Source: JAGPHI01 sp036661035 (GTDB taxonomy: Bacteria > Bacillota > Clostridia > Oscillospirales > Ruminococcaceae). Taken from it: 8,984 bases of DNA. Below are positions 1-6,519 of this stretch, in pieces; position 1 is the first letter of the stretch; each line of letters begins with the position of its first letter. Where the stretch lies: assembly GCA_036661035.1 (NCBI GenBank), contig JAVWZM010000082.1:1-8984 (forward strand). Direction: 5' to 3'. The position numbers and the translations under genes are program-made. The notes under the pieces were generated by a model. That model had not been told where the DNA came from. It did not search any database and was given only the letters and a program-made list of their open reading frames with translations.

Positions 1-4
1 ATTT

Positions 5-10
5 ACCTCC
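5..10 (-). promoter_or_regulatory. Ribosome binding site of a leftward gene that starts off-window
   Basis: On the minus strand this reads GGAGGT followed by AAAT to the window edge, a near-perfect Shine-Dalgarno sequence. The start codon would fall within the few bases just left of position 1. It lies about 30 bases downstream of the predicted promoter at 40-68, so the two support each other. The gene itself is not visible and its product cannot be named. Confidence 0.6.
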
Positions 11-39
11 AATTCGATAATATAGCAGCTTAACTTATT

Positions 40-68
40 ATTGTCATTGTACTCGAGCCTTTTGTCAA
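40..68 (-). promoter_or_regulatory. Sigma-A-type promoter, leftward
   Basis: The minus strand carries a perfect -35 box TTGACA (68 to 63), a 17-base spacer, and a -10 box GACAAT (45 to 40, four of six consensus bases). Transcription would start near position 33 and run left, giving a short leader before the GGAGGT at 10-5. The promoter lies beyond the hairpin cluster that follows the transporter operon, so the off-window gene appears to be a separate transcription unit in the same direction. Confidence 0.55.
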
Positions 69-117
69 ATTGCTGTAAGAGTATCTGTTTTGCCATATTG
101 CAAGCTGATAGCATCAC

Positions 118-144
118 TTAAGCCGTAGCGTAATTGCGGCTTAA
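118..144. repeat. Inverted repeat, 8-bp stem
   Basis: TTAAGCCG (118-125) and CGGCTTAA (137-144) are perfect complements around an 11-base loop, with further weak T-G and A-T pairing inside. On the minus strand it follows directly after a T-run and has no T-run after it, so it is not a typical intrinsic terminator for leftward transcription. It could be an operator-like element or part of the 3' structure of the transporter transcript. Confidence 0.4.
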
Positions 145-211
145 AAAGGCGCAAAACCCGACGCCCGCCATTTCTGAAAGCCCATGCTTTGCAAATATGT
201 CGGGCGTCAGG
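143..211 (-). terminator. Probable intrinsic terminator of the transporter operon
   Basis: Reading leftward, CC, a bulged T and GACGCCCG (211 to 201) pair with CGGGCGTC and GG (167 to 158). The stem is then followed by G, TTTT, GCGCC and TTTTT. The loop between the arms is 33 bases long and holds its own small hairpin, AAAGC (177-181) with GCTTT (186-190). A GC-rich stem followed by T-runs about 120 bases after the binding-protein stop fits a rho-independent terminator. The long loop is unusual and lowers confidence. Confidence 0.5.
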
Positions 212-241
212 TCCGCACCCGATAGCTAATTTAAGGCTAAT

Positions 242-283
242 ACTTGTCTTACTCTAAAGCACTTGGATTAGAGTAAGATAAGT
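242..283. repeat. Long 16-bp inverted repeat behind the binding-protein gene
   Basis: Positions 242-257 pair with 268-283 over 16 bases, leaving a 10-base loop (258-267). Fifteen pairs are Watson-Crick; g246 faces t279. This is a G-U wobble in plus-strand RNA and a C-A mismatch in minus-strand RNA. The stem is AT-rich with an inner core CTTACTCTAA. No T-run follows on the minus strand, so it looks more like a 3'-end stabiliser or protein-binding palindrome than a terminator by itself. It abuts the hairpin at 284-301. Confidence 0.6.
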
Positions 284-301
284 GCAAATTATACAATTTG
301 C
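284..301. repeat. 7-bp inverted repeat (hairpin)
   Basis: GCAAATT (284-290) and AATTTGC (295-301) are perfect complements around the four-base loop ATAC. The hairpin is the first structure in the minus-strand RNA after the stop codon of the solute-binding protein, 30 bases downstream. A minus-strand TATAAT (293 to 288) falls inside it but has no matching -35 box. Confidence 0.5.
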
Positions 302-331
302 GCCTTTGCCGCTATCGATTATAGTTTTGAA

Positions 332-1951
332 TTATGCTTTGTTGTAACGCTCGGCTGCTTCTGAATAAATTTTAATGTATTCGTCTACATTCATGTCGTT
401 TAGCTTCTTTAGGTAGCCGTCCCATTCTTTTTCAATGCCGCCGTTTACAATCCAGTTAGCATAGCACTGGTCTACGTATGCTTTAATGTCTGTTTCAAGG
501 GCAGAGATTTTTTCTACTTCTTCTCCTGTAAAGTACACTTTTGGGAAAACTTCTTCGTCCGGTACATTGTACGGAGCAAAAAATTCGTCCAATTTAGCGC
601 GCTCTTTTAGGTTTGCGTTAAGATTAAGCTTTGATGCAATTTCCATTGTTACTGCGCCAACGCCGTTATTTCCCGGAGAATAATCGTGGATTTGCTCTGC
701 AAAGGTTTTGCCCTCAGGCACCGGCAAGTAATCGTAGCGGCCGTCGTCTGTTTTTATTAAGGTTTTGCCGATTAGGCCTTGGTCTATCTGCAAAGAAGTT
801 TCAGGATCGTAATGTGTGTCAATCCAGCGCATAAGCACTTCGGGATTTTCGCATTTGTTTGTAATGGCAAAAGAGCCTTTTGCGTTGATTTTAGACGGAT
901 ATGTGTTCCAGATTTGCTTGCCGTCTTTGCCCTTTAGCGGAGCAAGTGCAACATAATCTTCTTTGTTTGCGCCGGCTGAGGAGGAAAGGCTCCAGCCCGG
1001 GAATGAACCAACGTCTTTTTCAGGTGCTTTCAGCTTTGCTGTGAAAACGTTGAAGTCGTGTGTAAAGCCCTCTTTGTCGATAAGGCCTTTTTTGTAAAGG
1101 CTGTTAAAGTACATTATGGCTTCCTTGTACGGCTCTGTCATGGCGGTGTAAACAACCTTATGGTCTTTTACTATAAAGTGGGTAAGGTTATCAAGCTGGC
1201 CAAAGCTGCCAAAAAGTGAAAACAAGCCGTTCTCTGGGCGGTTATACAGGAACGAGAAAGGAATTTCGTCGTCTTTGCTGCCGTCGCCGTTCATGTCGTT
1301 GTCGGCAAATATCTGCAAGGTTTTTTCAAATTCTTCGATAGTTGTAGGCACAGGCAAATCCAACTTAGCTAGCCATGTTTTGTTGATAAACAGCTTATCA
1401 TGTGTGCGAGGTGAAAGCTCTGTAAGAGATGGCAATGCATAGATATGCCCATCAGGAGCTGTAAGCTGTTTGCGATAGGTTTCATTTTCCAGTAGCTTTT
1501 TCACGTTGGGAGCATATTTTTCGATATAATCCTCAAGGGGAATAAGCATGCCCTGTGAGCCGTATTTGATAACGTCCACATCTGTAAGAATTCCTTGGCC
1601 ATAGAACGCGTCAGGCAATTCGCCTGCGAACAATAGGCCTTTTTTCTCGTTCCAACCCTCGCGAGGGCTCATGGTCCAGTTGATTTTAACATTGGTTTCT
1701 TTTTCTAGGCTCTGGAAAAATTCCAGCTCAGCAAAGTTTTTGCTGAAGTTTGTTTGCGCCGCAAGGTCAAACTCTACAGGTGTCTTTACAATAGGCATAC
1801 CCGTGGGGTTTAGGTTGTCTGTTGCCGCTGTAGCAGAGCCTGAGGCTGAGCCTGCCGGTACAGAAGATGCGCCGCCTTTTTTAGGCACGCAGGAAGTGAG
1901 AGTGCCTGCCGCTAGGCAAAGTGCGAGAATTGTGCTTAGTACTCTTTTCAT
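332..1951 (-). CDS. Extracellular solute-binding lipoprotein of a carbohydrate ABC importer (LplA/YtcQ type)
   Basis: This is the substrate receptor of the importer encoded upstream. The 539-residue protein opens with a lipoprotein signal: K2 R3, a hydrophobic stretch, then the lipobox L18-T-S-C21. After cleavage C21 would be lipidated and anchor the protein outside the membrane. A Ser/Gly/Ala-rich linker (about 24-45) leads to the binding domain. Residues 219-229 (DMNGDGSKDDE) match the acidic, calcium-loop-like motif common in this large family of roughly 500-residue receptors, as in LplA/YtcQ and the alginate receptor AlgQ. The start is supported by GGAGG (1963 to 1959), 7 bases before ATG. 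It is last in the operon, 35 bases after permease 2, and is followed by the hairpin cluster at 118-301. The ligand is probably an oligosaccharide; its identity cannot be read from the sequence. The family is confident, the substrate unknown. Confidence 0.93.
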   Translation of the reverse strand: MKRVLSTILALCLAAGTLTSCVPKKGGASSVPAGSASGSATAATDNLNPTGMPIVKTPVEFDLAAQTNFSKNFAELEFFQSLEKETNVKINWTMSPREGWNEKKGLLFAGELPDAFYGQGILTDVDVIKYGSQGMLIPLEDYIEKYAPNVKKLLENETYRKQLTAPDGHIYALPSLTELSPRTHDKLFINKTWLAKLDLPVPTTIEEFEKTLQIFADNDMNGDGSKDDEIPFSFLYNRPENGLFSLFGSFGQLDNLTHFIVKDHKVVYTAMTEPYKEAIMYFNSLYKKGLIDKEGFTHDFNVFTAKLKAPEKDVGSFPGWSLSSSAGANKEDYVALAPLKGKDGKQIWNTYPSKINAKGSFAITNKCENPEVLMRWIDTHYDPETSLQIDQGLIGKTLIKTDDGRYDYLPVPEGKTFAEQIHDYSPGNNGVGAVTMEIASKLNLNANLKERAKLDEFFAPYNVPDEEVFPKVYFTGEEVEKISALETDIKAYVDQCYANWIVNGGIEKEWDGYLKKLNDMNVDEYIKIYSEAAERYNKA

Positions 1952-1986
1952 GTTAAATCCTCCATTTTCTATTATGTATTAACAGA

Positions 1987-2883
1987 TTAGCCCTTAACAG
2001 AGCCAACCATAACACCTTTTTCAAAGTATTTCTGTAAGAAGGGATATACCGCCAAGATAGGCACTGTGGAAACGATAATTAAACCATATTTAATCAATTC
2101 CGCTGCCTTTTGCTGTGCCATCATGCTGTCGATATCCGTCATCATGCTTGCCGAGGCTTGGTTTTGCACTAAGATGCTGCGCAGCACTAGCTGCAATGGA
2201 TATAAGCCCTCGTCACGCAGATAAATTAAGCCGTTCATAAATTCGTTCCAGTGCGCCACGCCGTAATACAGCACAAGCACCGCTATGATAGTGCGCGAGA
2301 GCGGAAACACTATTTTAAACAAATACTTAATGTGAGAGCAGCCGTCCAGTGACGCCGCCTCGTAAAGCTCCTCGGGAATACCGTTTTGGATATTTGTCCG
2401 CGCGATAATTACGTTGAAAACATTCAGCGCAGGCAGAAGTACCATTACCCATGGTGTGTCGTAAAGGCGGATATTCTGCATAAGTAAATATGTGGGAACG
2501 AGGCCACCCTGTACGTACATGGTAAACATCATAAAGAAGGTTAAAAACTTACGTCCGCAAAACTCTTTACGGGAAAGGGGATATGCAAACGCCATGGTAA
2601 GCACGATATTGATTGTAGTGCCGACTATTGTGTAAAAAATGGTGTTTCTGTACGACGTCCATACTTTGGTGTCTGCAAATATTTTTTCGTAGCCCATTGT
2701 GTTAAAGCCCACAGGCCAAAACAGCACGCGCCCTGTGTTGATAGCATCAGGATCCGACACGGAGGCTATTAATATGAAATACAGCGGATACATTACCAAA
2801 AGCATTACAATGCCAAGTATTGCGTAATTGAAAATATCGAATATTAAATCTCCGCGATTTTGGTTTTTTAGTTTTTTCAGCAT
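1987..2883 (-). CDS. Carbohydrate ABC importer permease 2 (LplC/YtcP type)
   Basis: One of the two membrane subunits forming the sugar channel. From the chosen start it is 298 residues with about six membrane segments (roughly 15-40, 83-102, 112-130, 145-163, 198-215 and 265-285). The EAA loop that docks the ATPase is visible as E175-A-A, G181 and P194. The C-terminal end, FEKGVMVGSVKG, is a hallmark of the YtcP/LplC group in the MalG-like family. Three in-frame starts exist: GTG at 2901 and ATG at 2889 and 2883. A GGGGG block (2895 to 2891) sits 7 bases before the ATG at 2883 and only 1 base before the one at 2889, so 2883 is preferred. The gene begins 11 bases after the stop of permease 1, which points to translational coupling. 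No ATPase gene accompanies it. Confidence 0.92.
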   Translation of the reverse strand: MLKKLKNQNRGDLIFDIFNYAILGIVMLLVMYPLYFILIASVSDPDAINTGRVLFWPVGFNTMGYEKIFADTKVWTSYRNTIFYTIVGTTINIVLTMAFAYPLSRKEFCGRKFLTFFMMFTMYVQGGLVPTYLLMQNIRLYDTPWVMVLLPALNVFNVIIARTNIQNGIPEELYEAASLDGCSHIKYLFKIVFPLSRTIIAVLVLYYGVAHWNEFMNGLIYLRDEGLYPLQLVLRSILVQNQASASMMTDIDSMMAQQKAAELIKYGLIIVSTVPILAVYPFLQKYFEKGVMVGSVKG

Positions 2884-2890
2884 ATTCATA

Positions 2891-2895
2891 CCCCC
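2891..2895 (-). promoter_or_regulatory. Ribosome binding site deciding the permease 2 start
   Basis: The minus strand reads TAG, then GGGGT running into ATGAATATG. The G of the upstream stop codon is the first base of the GGGGG block. Spacing is 7 bases to the ATG at 2883, which is good, and 1 base to the ATG at 2889, which is too close. This selects 2883 and links permease 2 initiation to termination of permease 1. Confidence 0.6.
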
Positions 2896-3869
2896 TACCA
2901 CAAGCTGTTTTCGCTTGTTTTTTGGGCAATTTTATTTACCGTTACAAGCAATATAATATTAATAATATTATTAAACAAGCTGATTGCCGCCGAATAACTG
3001 TACTGTGCGTCCACAAGACCTATCTTATATATGTAAGTGGGGATAATTTCGCTTGCTGTGATATTAAGCCCGTTTTGCAAAAGATACGCTTTTTGGAAAC
3101 CGATATTCATTATTTTGCCCATTTCCAAAATAAGCATCATGGTGGCTGTCGGCAAAATGCCCGGCAAATCTATATGGCGGATTATCTGCCATTTGTTTGC
3201 ACCGTCAATTTGCGCCGCCTCGTATAAATCGGGGCTGATGCCTGCTAAGGCGGCAATGTAGATAATGGCACTCCAACCTGCGTTTTGCCATATGCCCGAG
3301 CCTACAAACACCGTGGTGAACCAATTGGGATCCCCCAAAAAATGCTTTGCCTCTCCGCCAAACGCAACTATCAGATTGTTGATAAGGCCGCTTCTCGGTG
3401 ATAAAAAGATGTAAAGCATACCTGTAAGCACTACTATAGATATAAAGTGAGGGCAGTAGGTTACGGTTTGCACAAGCTTGCGAAAGCGCTTGTTTTTCAT
3501 CTGATTTAGCAAAATTGCCAAAATAATAGGAACAGGGAAACCAAATAACAACTGGGTAAAGCTTAAAAGCAAGGTGTTTTTAATCAGCGGCCAAAACTGG
3601 TATGAAGAAAAAAACCTTTCAAAATACTTAAAGCCTGCCCATTCGCTGCCCCAAATGCCCTTGCTTGCATAAAAATCTTTAAATGCAATTTGTACGCCGT
3701 ACATGGGAACATAATGAAATACTATAAAATAAATAACGGGAAGTAAACAAAGTAGCATTAATTGCCAATCTCGCATAAATGCTTTTTTAGCACGATATCC
3801 GAGTGGTTTTTTAGGTGCGTCGTTTATTTTGCTCATTGCGCCGCGCTTTGCGGCAGTTTGTGTTGCCAT
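2895..3869 (-). CDS. Carbohydrate ABC importer permease 1 (LplB/YteP type)
   Basis: First gene of the leftward importer operon and the partner membrane subunit of permease 2. It is 324 residues from the chosen ATG. A basic N-terminal cytoplasmic stretch (K8, R9, K21, R26, K28, K29, R33) precedes about six membrane segments (roughly 35-54, 97-123, 138-157, 188-210, 240-256 and 293-313). The ATPase-docking EAA loop is clear: E217-A-A, G223, then L235-P236. The segment Y53-VPMYGVQIAFKDF is typical of the LplB/YteP group in the MalF-like family. An in-frame ATG at 3944 would add 25 residues, but only the ATG at 3869 has a good ribosome site (GAGGAG, 8 bases away). The added residues show no membrane or family character. 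Expression is probably controlled from the 3870-4254 region by the divergent AraC regulator. Confidence 0.92.
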   Translation of the reverse strand: MATQTAAKRGAMSKINDAPKKPLGYRAKKAFMRDWQLMLLCLLPVIYFIVFHYVPMYGVQIAFKDFYASKGIWGSEWAGFKYFERFFSSYQFWPLIKNTLLLSFTQLLFGFPVPIILAILLNQMKNKRFRKLVQTVTYCPHFISIVVLTGMLYIFLSPRSGLINNLIVAFGGEAKHFLGDPNWFTTVFVGSGIWQNAGWSAIIYIAALAGISPDLYEAAQIDGANKWQIIRHIDLPGILPTATMMLILEMGKIMNIGFQKAYLLQNGLNITASEIIPTYIYKIGLVDAQYSYSAAISLFNNIINIILLVTVNKIAQKTSENSLW

Positions 3870-3877
3870 TGCCTCAT

Positions 3878-3883
3878 CTCCTC
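3878..3883 (-). promoter_or_regulatory. Ribosome binding site deciding the permease 1 start
   Basis: GAGGAG on the minus strand lies 8 bases before the ATG at 3869. The alternative in-frame ATG at 3944 has no purine-rich block in front of it: upstream on the minus strand is AT-rich (…TTTATAATAAATG). This fixes the start of permease 1 at 3869. Confidence 0.7.
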
Positions 3884-3946
3884 GTGTTTCAGTATATGCG
3901 TTGTTTGCATGCATTTCAATAAACAAGATTTTGCCAATATGCATTT

Positions 3947-3975
3947 ATTATAAATAACGGTATAGCAAGATAAAT
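3947..3975 (-). promoter_or_regulatory. Candidate promoter of the importer operon
   Basis: A perfect -10 box TATAAT lies on the minus strand (3952 to 3947). Around the expected -35 position only a poor match is seen (TTTATC at a 16-base spacing, three of six). Transcription would begin near 3940 and give a leader of about 70 bases. A good -10 box with a weak -35 box is the usual look of an activator-dependent promoter, which suits control by an AraC-type protein. ATGCAT copies lie at 3939-3944, at the expected start point, and upstream at 4015-4020. Confidence 0.35.
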
Positions 3976-4047
3976 GGCATCTGCCTTTTTTGCTTTCCGC
4001 CTTGTGCGGTGAATATGCATTATTTAAGCAATGCACAATATTTATAC

Positions 4048-4076
4048 TTGGAATTTTCGCGATATTGCGGTATAAT
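4048..4076 (+). promoter_or_regulatory. Candidate distal promoter of the regulator gene
   Basis: TTGGAA (4048-4053, four of six) and a perfect TATAAT (4071-4076) are separated by exactly 17 bases. Transcription would start near 4083, leaving a leader of about 170 bases before the GTG at 4255. It overlaps the ATGCAT cluster, so autoregulation is possible. Confidence 0.4.
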
Positions 4077-4185
4077 TTATTTATACTGCTATTTGTATGC
4101 ATAATTTATATTACAGGTTATTCCGAAAATAGTAATTTATTGCCTTGCGTGGTGTATTTTGATTTGCTATACTGTATTTATTAAT

Positions 4186-4215
4186 TTGAACATTGTTGCA
4201 ATTTTGCTATATATT
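4186..4215 (+). promoter_or_regulatory. Candidate proximal promoter of the regulator gene
   Basis: TTGAAC (4186-4191, four of six) and TATATT (4210-4215, five of six) are 18 bases apart. The start point would be near 4222 and the leader about 33 bases. The -10 box lies in the loop of the inverted repeat at 4197-4230. This is an alternative to the promoter at 4048-4076; both could be used. Confidence 0.3.
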
Positions 4216-4230
4216 ATGCTGTAAATTGCA
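4197..4230. promoter_or_regulatory. 8-bp inverted repeat around the proximal -10 box (candidate operator)
   Basis: TGCAATTT (4197-4204) and AAATTGCA (4223-4230) are perfect complements separated by 18 bases. The spacing is wide for a stable RNA hairpin but suits two half-sites bound by a dimer. The repeat encloses the candidate -10 box TATATT and ends just before the ribosome site of the regulator gene, where a bound protein would block transcription. Confidence 0.35.
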
Positions 4231-4254
4231 GCTTTCGGGGAAGGGTGGTACACT

Positions 4255-6501
4255 GTGGGGCGCAAATATAAATTGTTCTTTAAGTATCTGCTTTCATATC
4301 TTCTTATATTGTTTGTGCCGCTGTTTATCATCAATGGCATTTACGGGCGCAGGGTAAACGCCGTATACCAAGAAGAAATAATGTCTAATATCCAAACTGA
4401 CCTTGATATTTTAGGCTCTGCTGTAGACGACGAGATTATCAGCATGAGCAACACCGTTACTCAGCTTGCCGTTTTGGTGGATTTTAACCGATTCGACTTT
4501 GAGCGCAATCCGCTTTCGGCAAGGGAAATAATACAGATTTTATCAATGTTTTTAAGCACAAATAATTTTGCCGACGAAATTGTGCTATATTTCCACGGCG
4601 ACGATTATCTGGTTTCCAGTACCACCACATGCAAGGTAGATACCTTTGCGCGGCGCATATTTGCATATAAGCACAGCTCACCGGAGGAAATGAAAAAGCT
4701 TTTTAATGACGTGCAAGGCCCCATTATTTTACCTGCACAGCCTGTACAAACAACAAGCGGCACGCAAGAATACATTACCGTGCTTTCGCCCGTATATACC
4801 GATTATCAAATAGTGCGCGGCACCTGTGCTTTTTTAATTAAAAGCGGCACTCTTCGGCAAATGATAAACGATAAGCTTGGCAAATATGACGCAAGCGTGT
4901 TTATGTGTGGGGCTGACGGAAACTTGCTTTATTCCGCAGGCGATATGGATATCTCAAAGGAAAATATCGCCATCTTGCAAAGCACAAGCGATCCTACGAA
5001 ATCCTATCGCTGTAAAGAAACAGGGCAGGAATATCTTGTGTGCAACAATGTTTCAAACACCTATGGGTACAAATTTACCGCGCTAATGCCTAAAAACGCA
5101 GGCTTTGCCAAACGCCTTGGCAGCATTAACAGGTTTTTGATTTCGGGCACATTGCTTGTGGTGTTTATCGCCATGATACTTATATTTATATTGATGCGCA
5201 TAAATTATTCGCCCATACGCCGTCTGCGAGAAAAAGCGGCAAGCGCATTGCCACAGCATGTAAACCCCAAGGGCGAAATAGAGGCTATCTCCTCTACTCT
5301 CGATTTTTTAAGCGACCAAAATCAATATCTTACCACCAAGCTTGAAAGCAATGTTTCCAATATTAAAAATATACGTCTGCAAGAGCTTTTGACAGGACGA
5401 TATAAAAGCAGCGACGAGTTTAATAAGCTTTATGCAGAGCTGCATTTGTATTTGCCATGCAATTCGTTTTTTGTAAGCTGCGTTTTAGTGCATGGCGAGC
5501 TTGCGGATTGGGACAGCCTTGCCGACGCAATACGCGCAGGCATGCCCGAAAACTGCACGTCCTATTACGTATTTACCATTCAGCCCCACAAGCTTTATTT
5601 TATAAACTGCATGCCCCCCATGCCAAAGCTAAAGCTTGTAGCGCAGTTTGAGCAAATGCGCAACGCTATCGAGGCGGAAACAGGCATCACCATGACAATC
5701 GGCCTTGGCAGCTTTATAGACGGCACAGAATTTATACCGAAATCCTTCTTAGAGGCAGGCTCTGCACTTGATTACCGCTTTGTAAAGGGCAACGGAAACA
5801 CCATTTTGTTTGACGAGGTGCTTTCCCCATGCACAGGCATGGCGCCATATCCTCGCGCCGAGTTTGACAAGCTGAAAAACGCCATTGTTAGCCAAAACGA
5901 AGAATGTATTGTGGCAAGCATTAATAATTTAATCGAATACATGGACAAAAACAATCTTCCGCTTTTTGCCGCAAAGGGGCTTTGCTTTGATATTGTTTCT
6001 GCGGTTTTGGAAAACGCGTCCTCGGGTATTTTAGGCGAGGCTAAGGCGAGCCTTTTGTCCCTTACCGAGGTGGACACAGCCCATGAGGTGGTGCTGCAAA
6101 TACGCCAATTGCGCGATAATCTGCGCAGCTATGCCGCGCCCGAGAACAGCAGCGACGCAAAGCAGCAGATAGCCCAGATAGTGGAATATGTAAATTCCCA
6201 CTGCCTGAGATGCGATTTTTCGGTGCAGGAAACAAGCGAGCATTTCAACATGCAAATGCCGAACCTAAGCCAATTTTTTAAAGACCATACAGGGCAAAAT
6301 ATATTAGATTACGCAACTAATCTTCGCATGGAGCGCGCCAAAAAGCTGCTTGCGGAAACAAATATCCCCCTAAAGGAGCTTGGCTACGAAACAGGCTATT
6401 ATAATGTGTCCAGTTTTATCCGCCGTTTCAAGCAAACTCAAGGGCTTACCCCCGGAGATTATCGCCGACTATACGGCAAGGGCGACAGCACCACGCTGTA
6501 A
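4255..6501 (+). CDS. Membrane-bound AraC-family sensor-regulator (YesN-like)
   Basis: A one-component transcription factor that probably senses an extracytoplasmic signal and controls the divergent importer. The 748 residues show a membrane segment at about 9-28, an extracytoplasmic sensor region (about 29-293) of Cache-like character, a second membrane segment (294-314), and a short linker beginning INYSPIRRLREK where a HAMP-like element would be. Residues about 370-525 carry a degenerate GGDEF-like region (ITMTIGLGSF, then EAGSALDYRFVKG), as in many such regulators. The C-terminus is a complete AraC DNA-binding domain: helix-turn-helix one at about 656-680, helix-turn-helix two with IPLKELGYETGYYNVSSFIR, and the signature ending LTPGDYRRLY at 731-740. 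The start is GTG, supported by GGTGG six bases upstream in a GGGGAAGGGTGG stretch. No histidine-kinase or receiver domain is visible, so it need not be part of a two-component system. The Cache assignment rests on layout and is less certain than the HTH. Confidence 0.92.
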   Translation: MGRKYKLFFKYLLSYLLILFVPLFIINGIYGRRVNAVYQEEIMSNIQTDLDILGSAVDDEIISMSNTVTQLAVLVDFNRFDFERNPLSAREIIQILSMFLSTNNFADEIVLYFHGDDYLVSSTTTCKVDTFARRIFAYKHSSPEEMKKLFNDVQGPIILPAQPVQTTSGTQEYITVLSPVYTDYQIVRGTCAFLIKSGTLRQMINDKLGKYDASVFMCGADGNLLYSAGDMDISKENIAILQSTSDPTKSYRCKETGQEYLVCNNVSNTYGYKFTALMPKNAGFAKRLGSINRFLISGTLLVVFIAMILIFILMRINYSPIRRLREKAASALPQHVNPKGEIEAISSTLDFLSDQNQYLTTKLESNVSNIKNIRLQELLTGRYKSSDEFNKLYAELHLYLPCNSFFVSCVLVHGELADWDSLADAIRAGMPENCTSYYVFTIQPHKLYFINCMPPMPKLKLVAQFEQMRNAIEAETGITMTIGLGSFIDGTEFIPKSFLEAGSALDYRFVKGNGNTILFDEVLSPCTGMAPYPRAEFDKLKNAIVSQNEECIVASINNLIEYMDKNNLPLFAAKGLCFDIVSAVLENASSGILGEAKASLLSLTEVDTAHEVVLQIRQLRDNLRSYAAPENSSDAKQQIAQIVEYVNSHCLRCDFSVQETSEHFNMQMPNLSQFFKDHTGQNILDYATNLRMERAKKLLAETNIPLKELGYETGYYNVSSFIRRFKQTQGLTPGDYRRLYGKGDSTTL

Positions 6502-6519
6502 AAAGTAAGGAGAACACAA

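Larger units (their letters stand above)
3909..4102. repeat. Four ATGCAT palindromes in the divergent control region
   Basis: ATGCAT occurs at 3909-3914, 3939-3944, 4015-4020 and 4097-4102. Two of the copies sit in a longer perfect 10-base direct repeat, AATATGCATT (3936-3945 and 4012-4021). The second of these is followed by a related ATGCA at 4026. Elsewhere I noticed the hexamer once, inside the binding-protein gene. The cluster sits between the importer and its likely regulator, so operator function is a reasonable inference. AraC proteins usually bind asymmetric direct repeats, so the binding protein is uncertain. Confidence 0.35.

Noticed and set aside
3478..3496. CcpA cre-like box GAAAGCGCT in the permease 1 coding region
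   Set aside because: The flanks deviate from the consensus and it lies well inside the gene. It is more likely codon content (Lys/Arg-rich stretch) than a control site.
3870..3944. Upstream ATG giving permease 1 an extra 25 residues
   Set aside because: There is no ribosome site before it, while GAGGAG is well placed for the ATG at 3869. The extension also overlaps the expected leader and promoter.
3833..4102. 89-residue minus-strand open frame and a hydrophobic 64-residue plus-strand frame (3990-4184) in the divergent control region
   Set aside because: Neither has a ribosome site or recognisable features. The plus-strand frame starts with TTG and simply reflects AT-rich sequence. Both overlap the predicted promoters.
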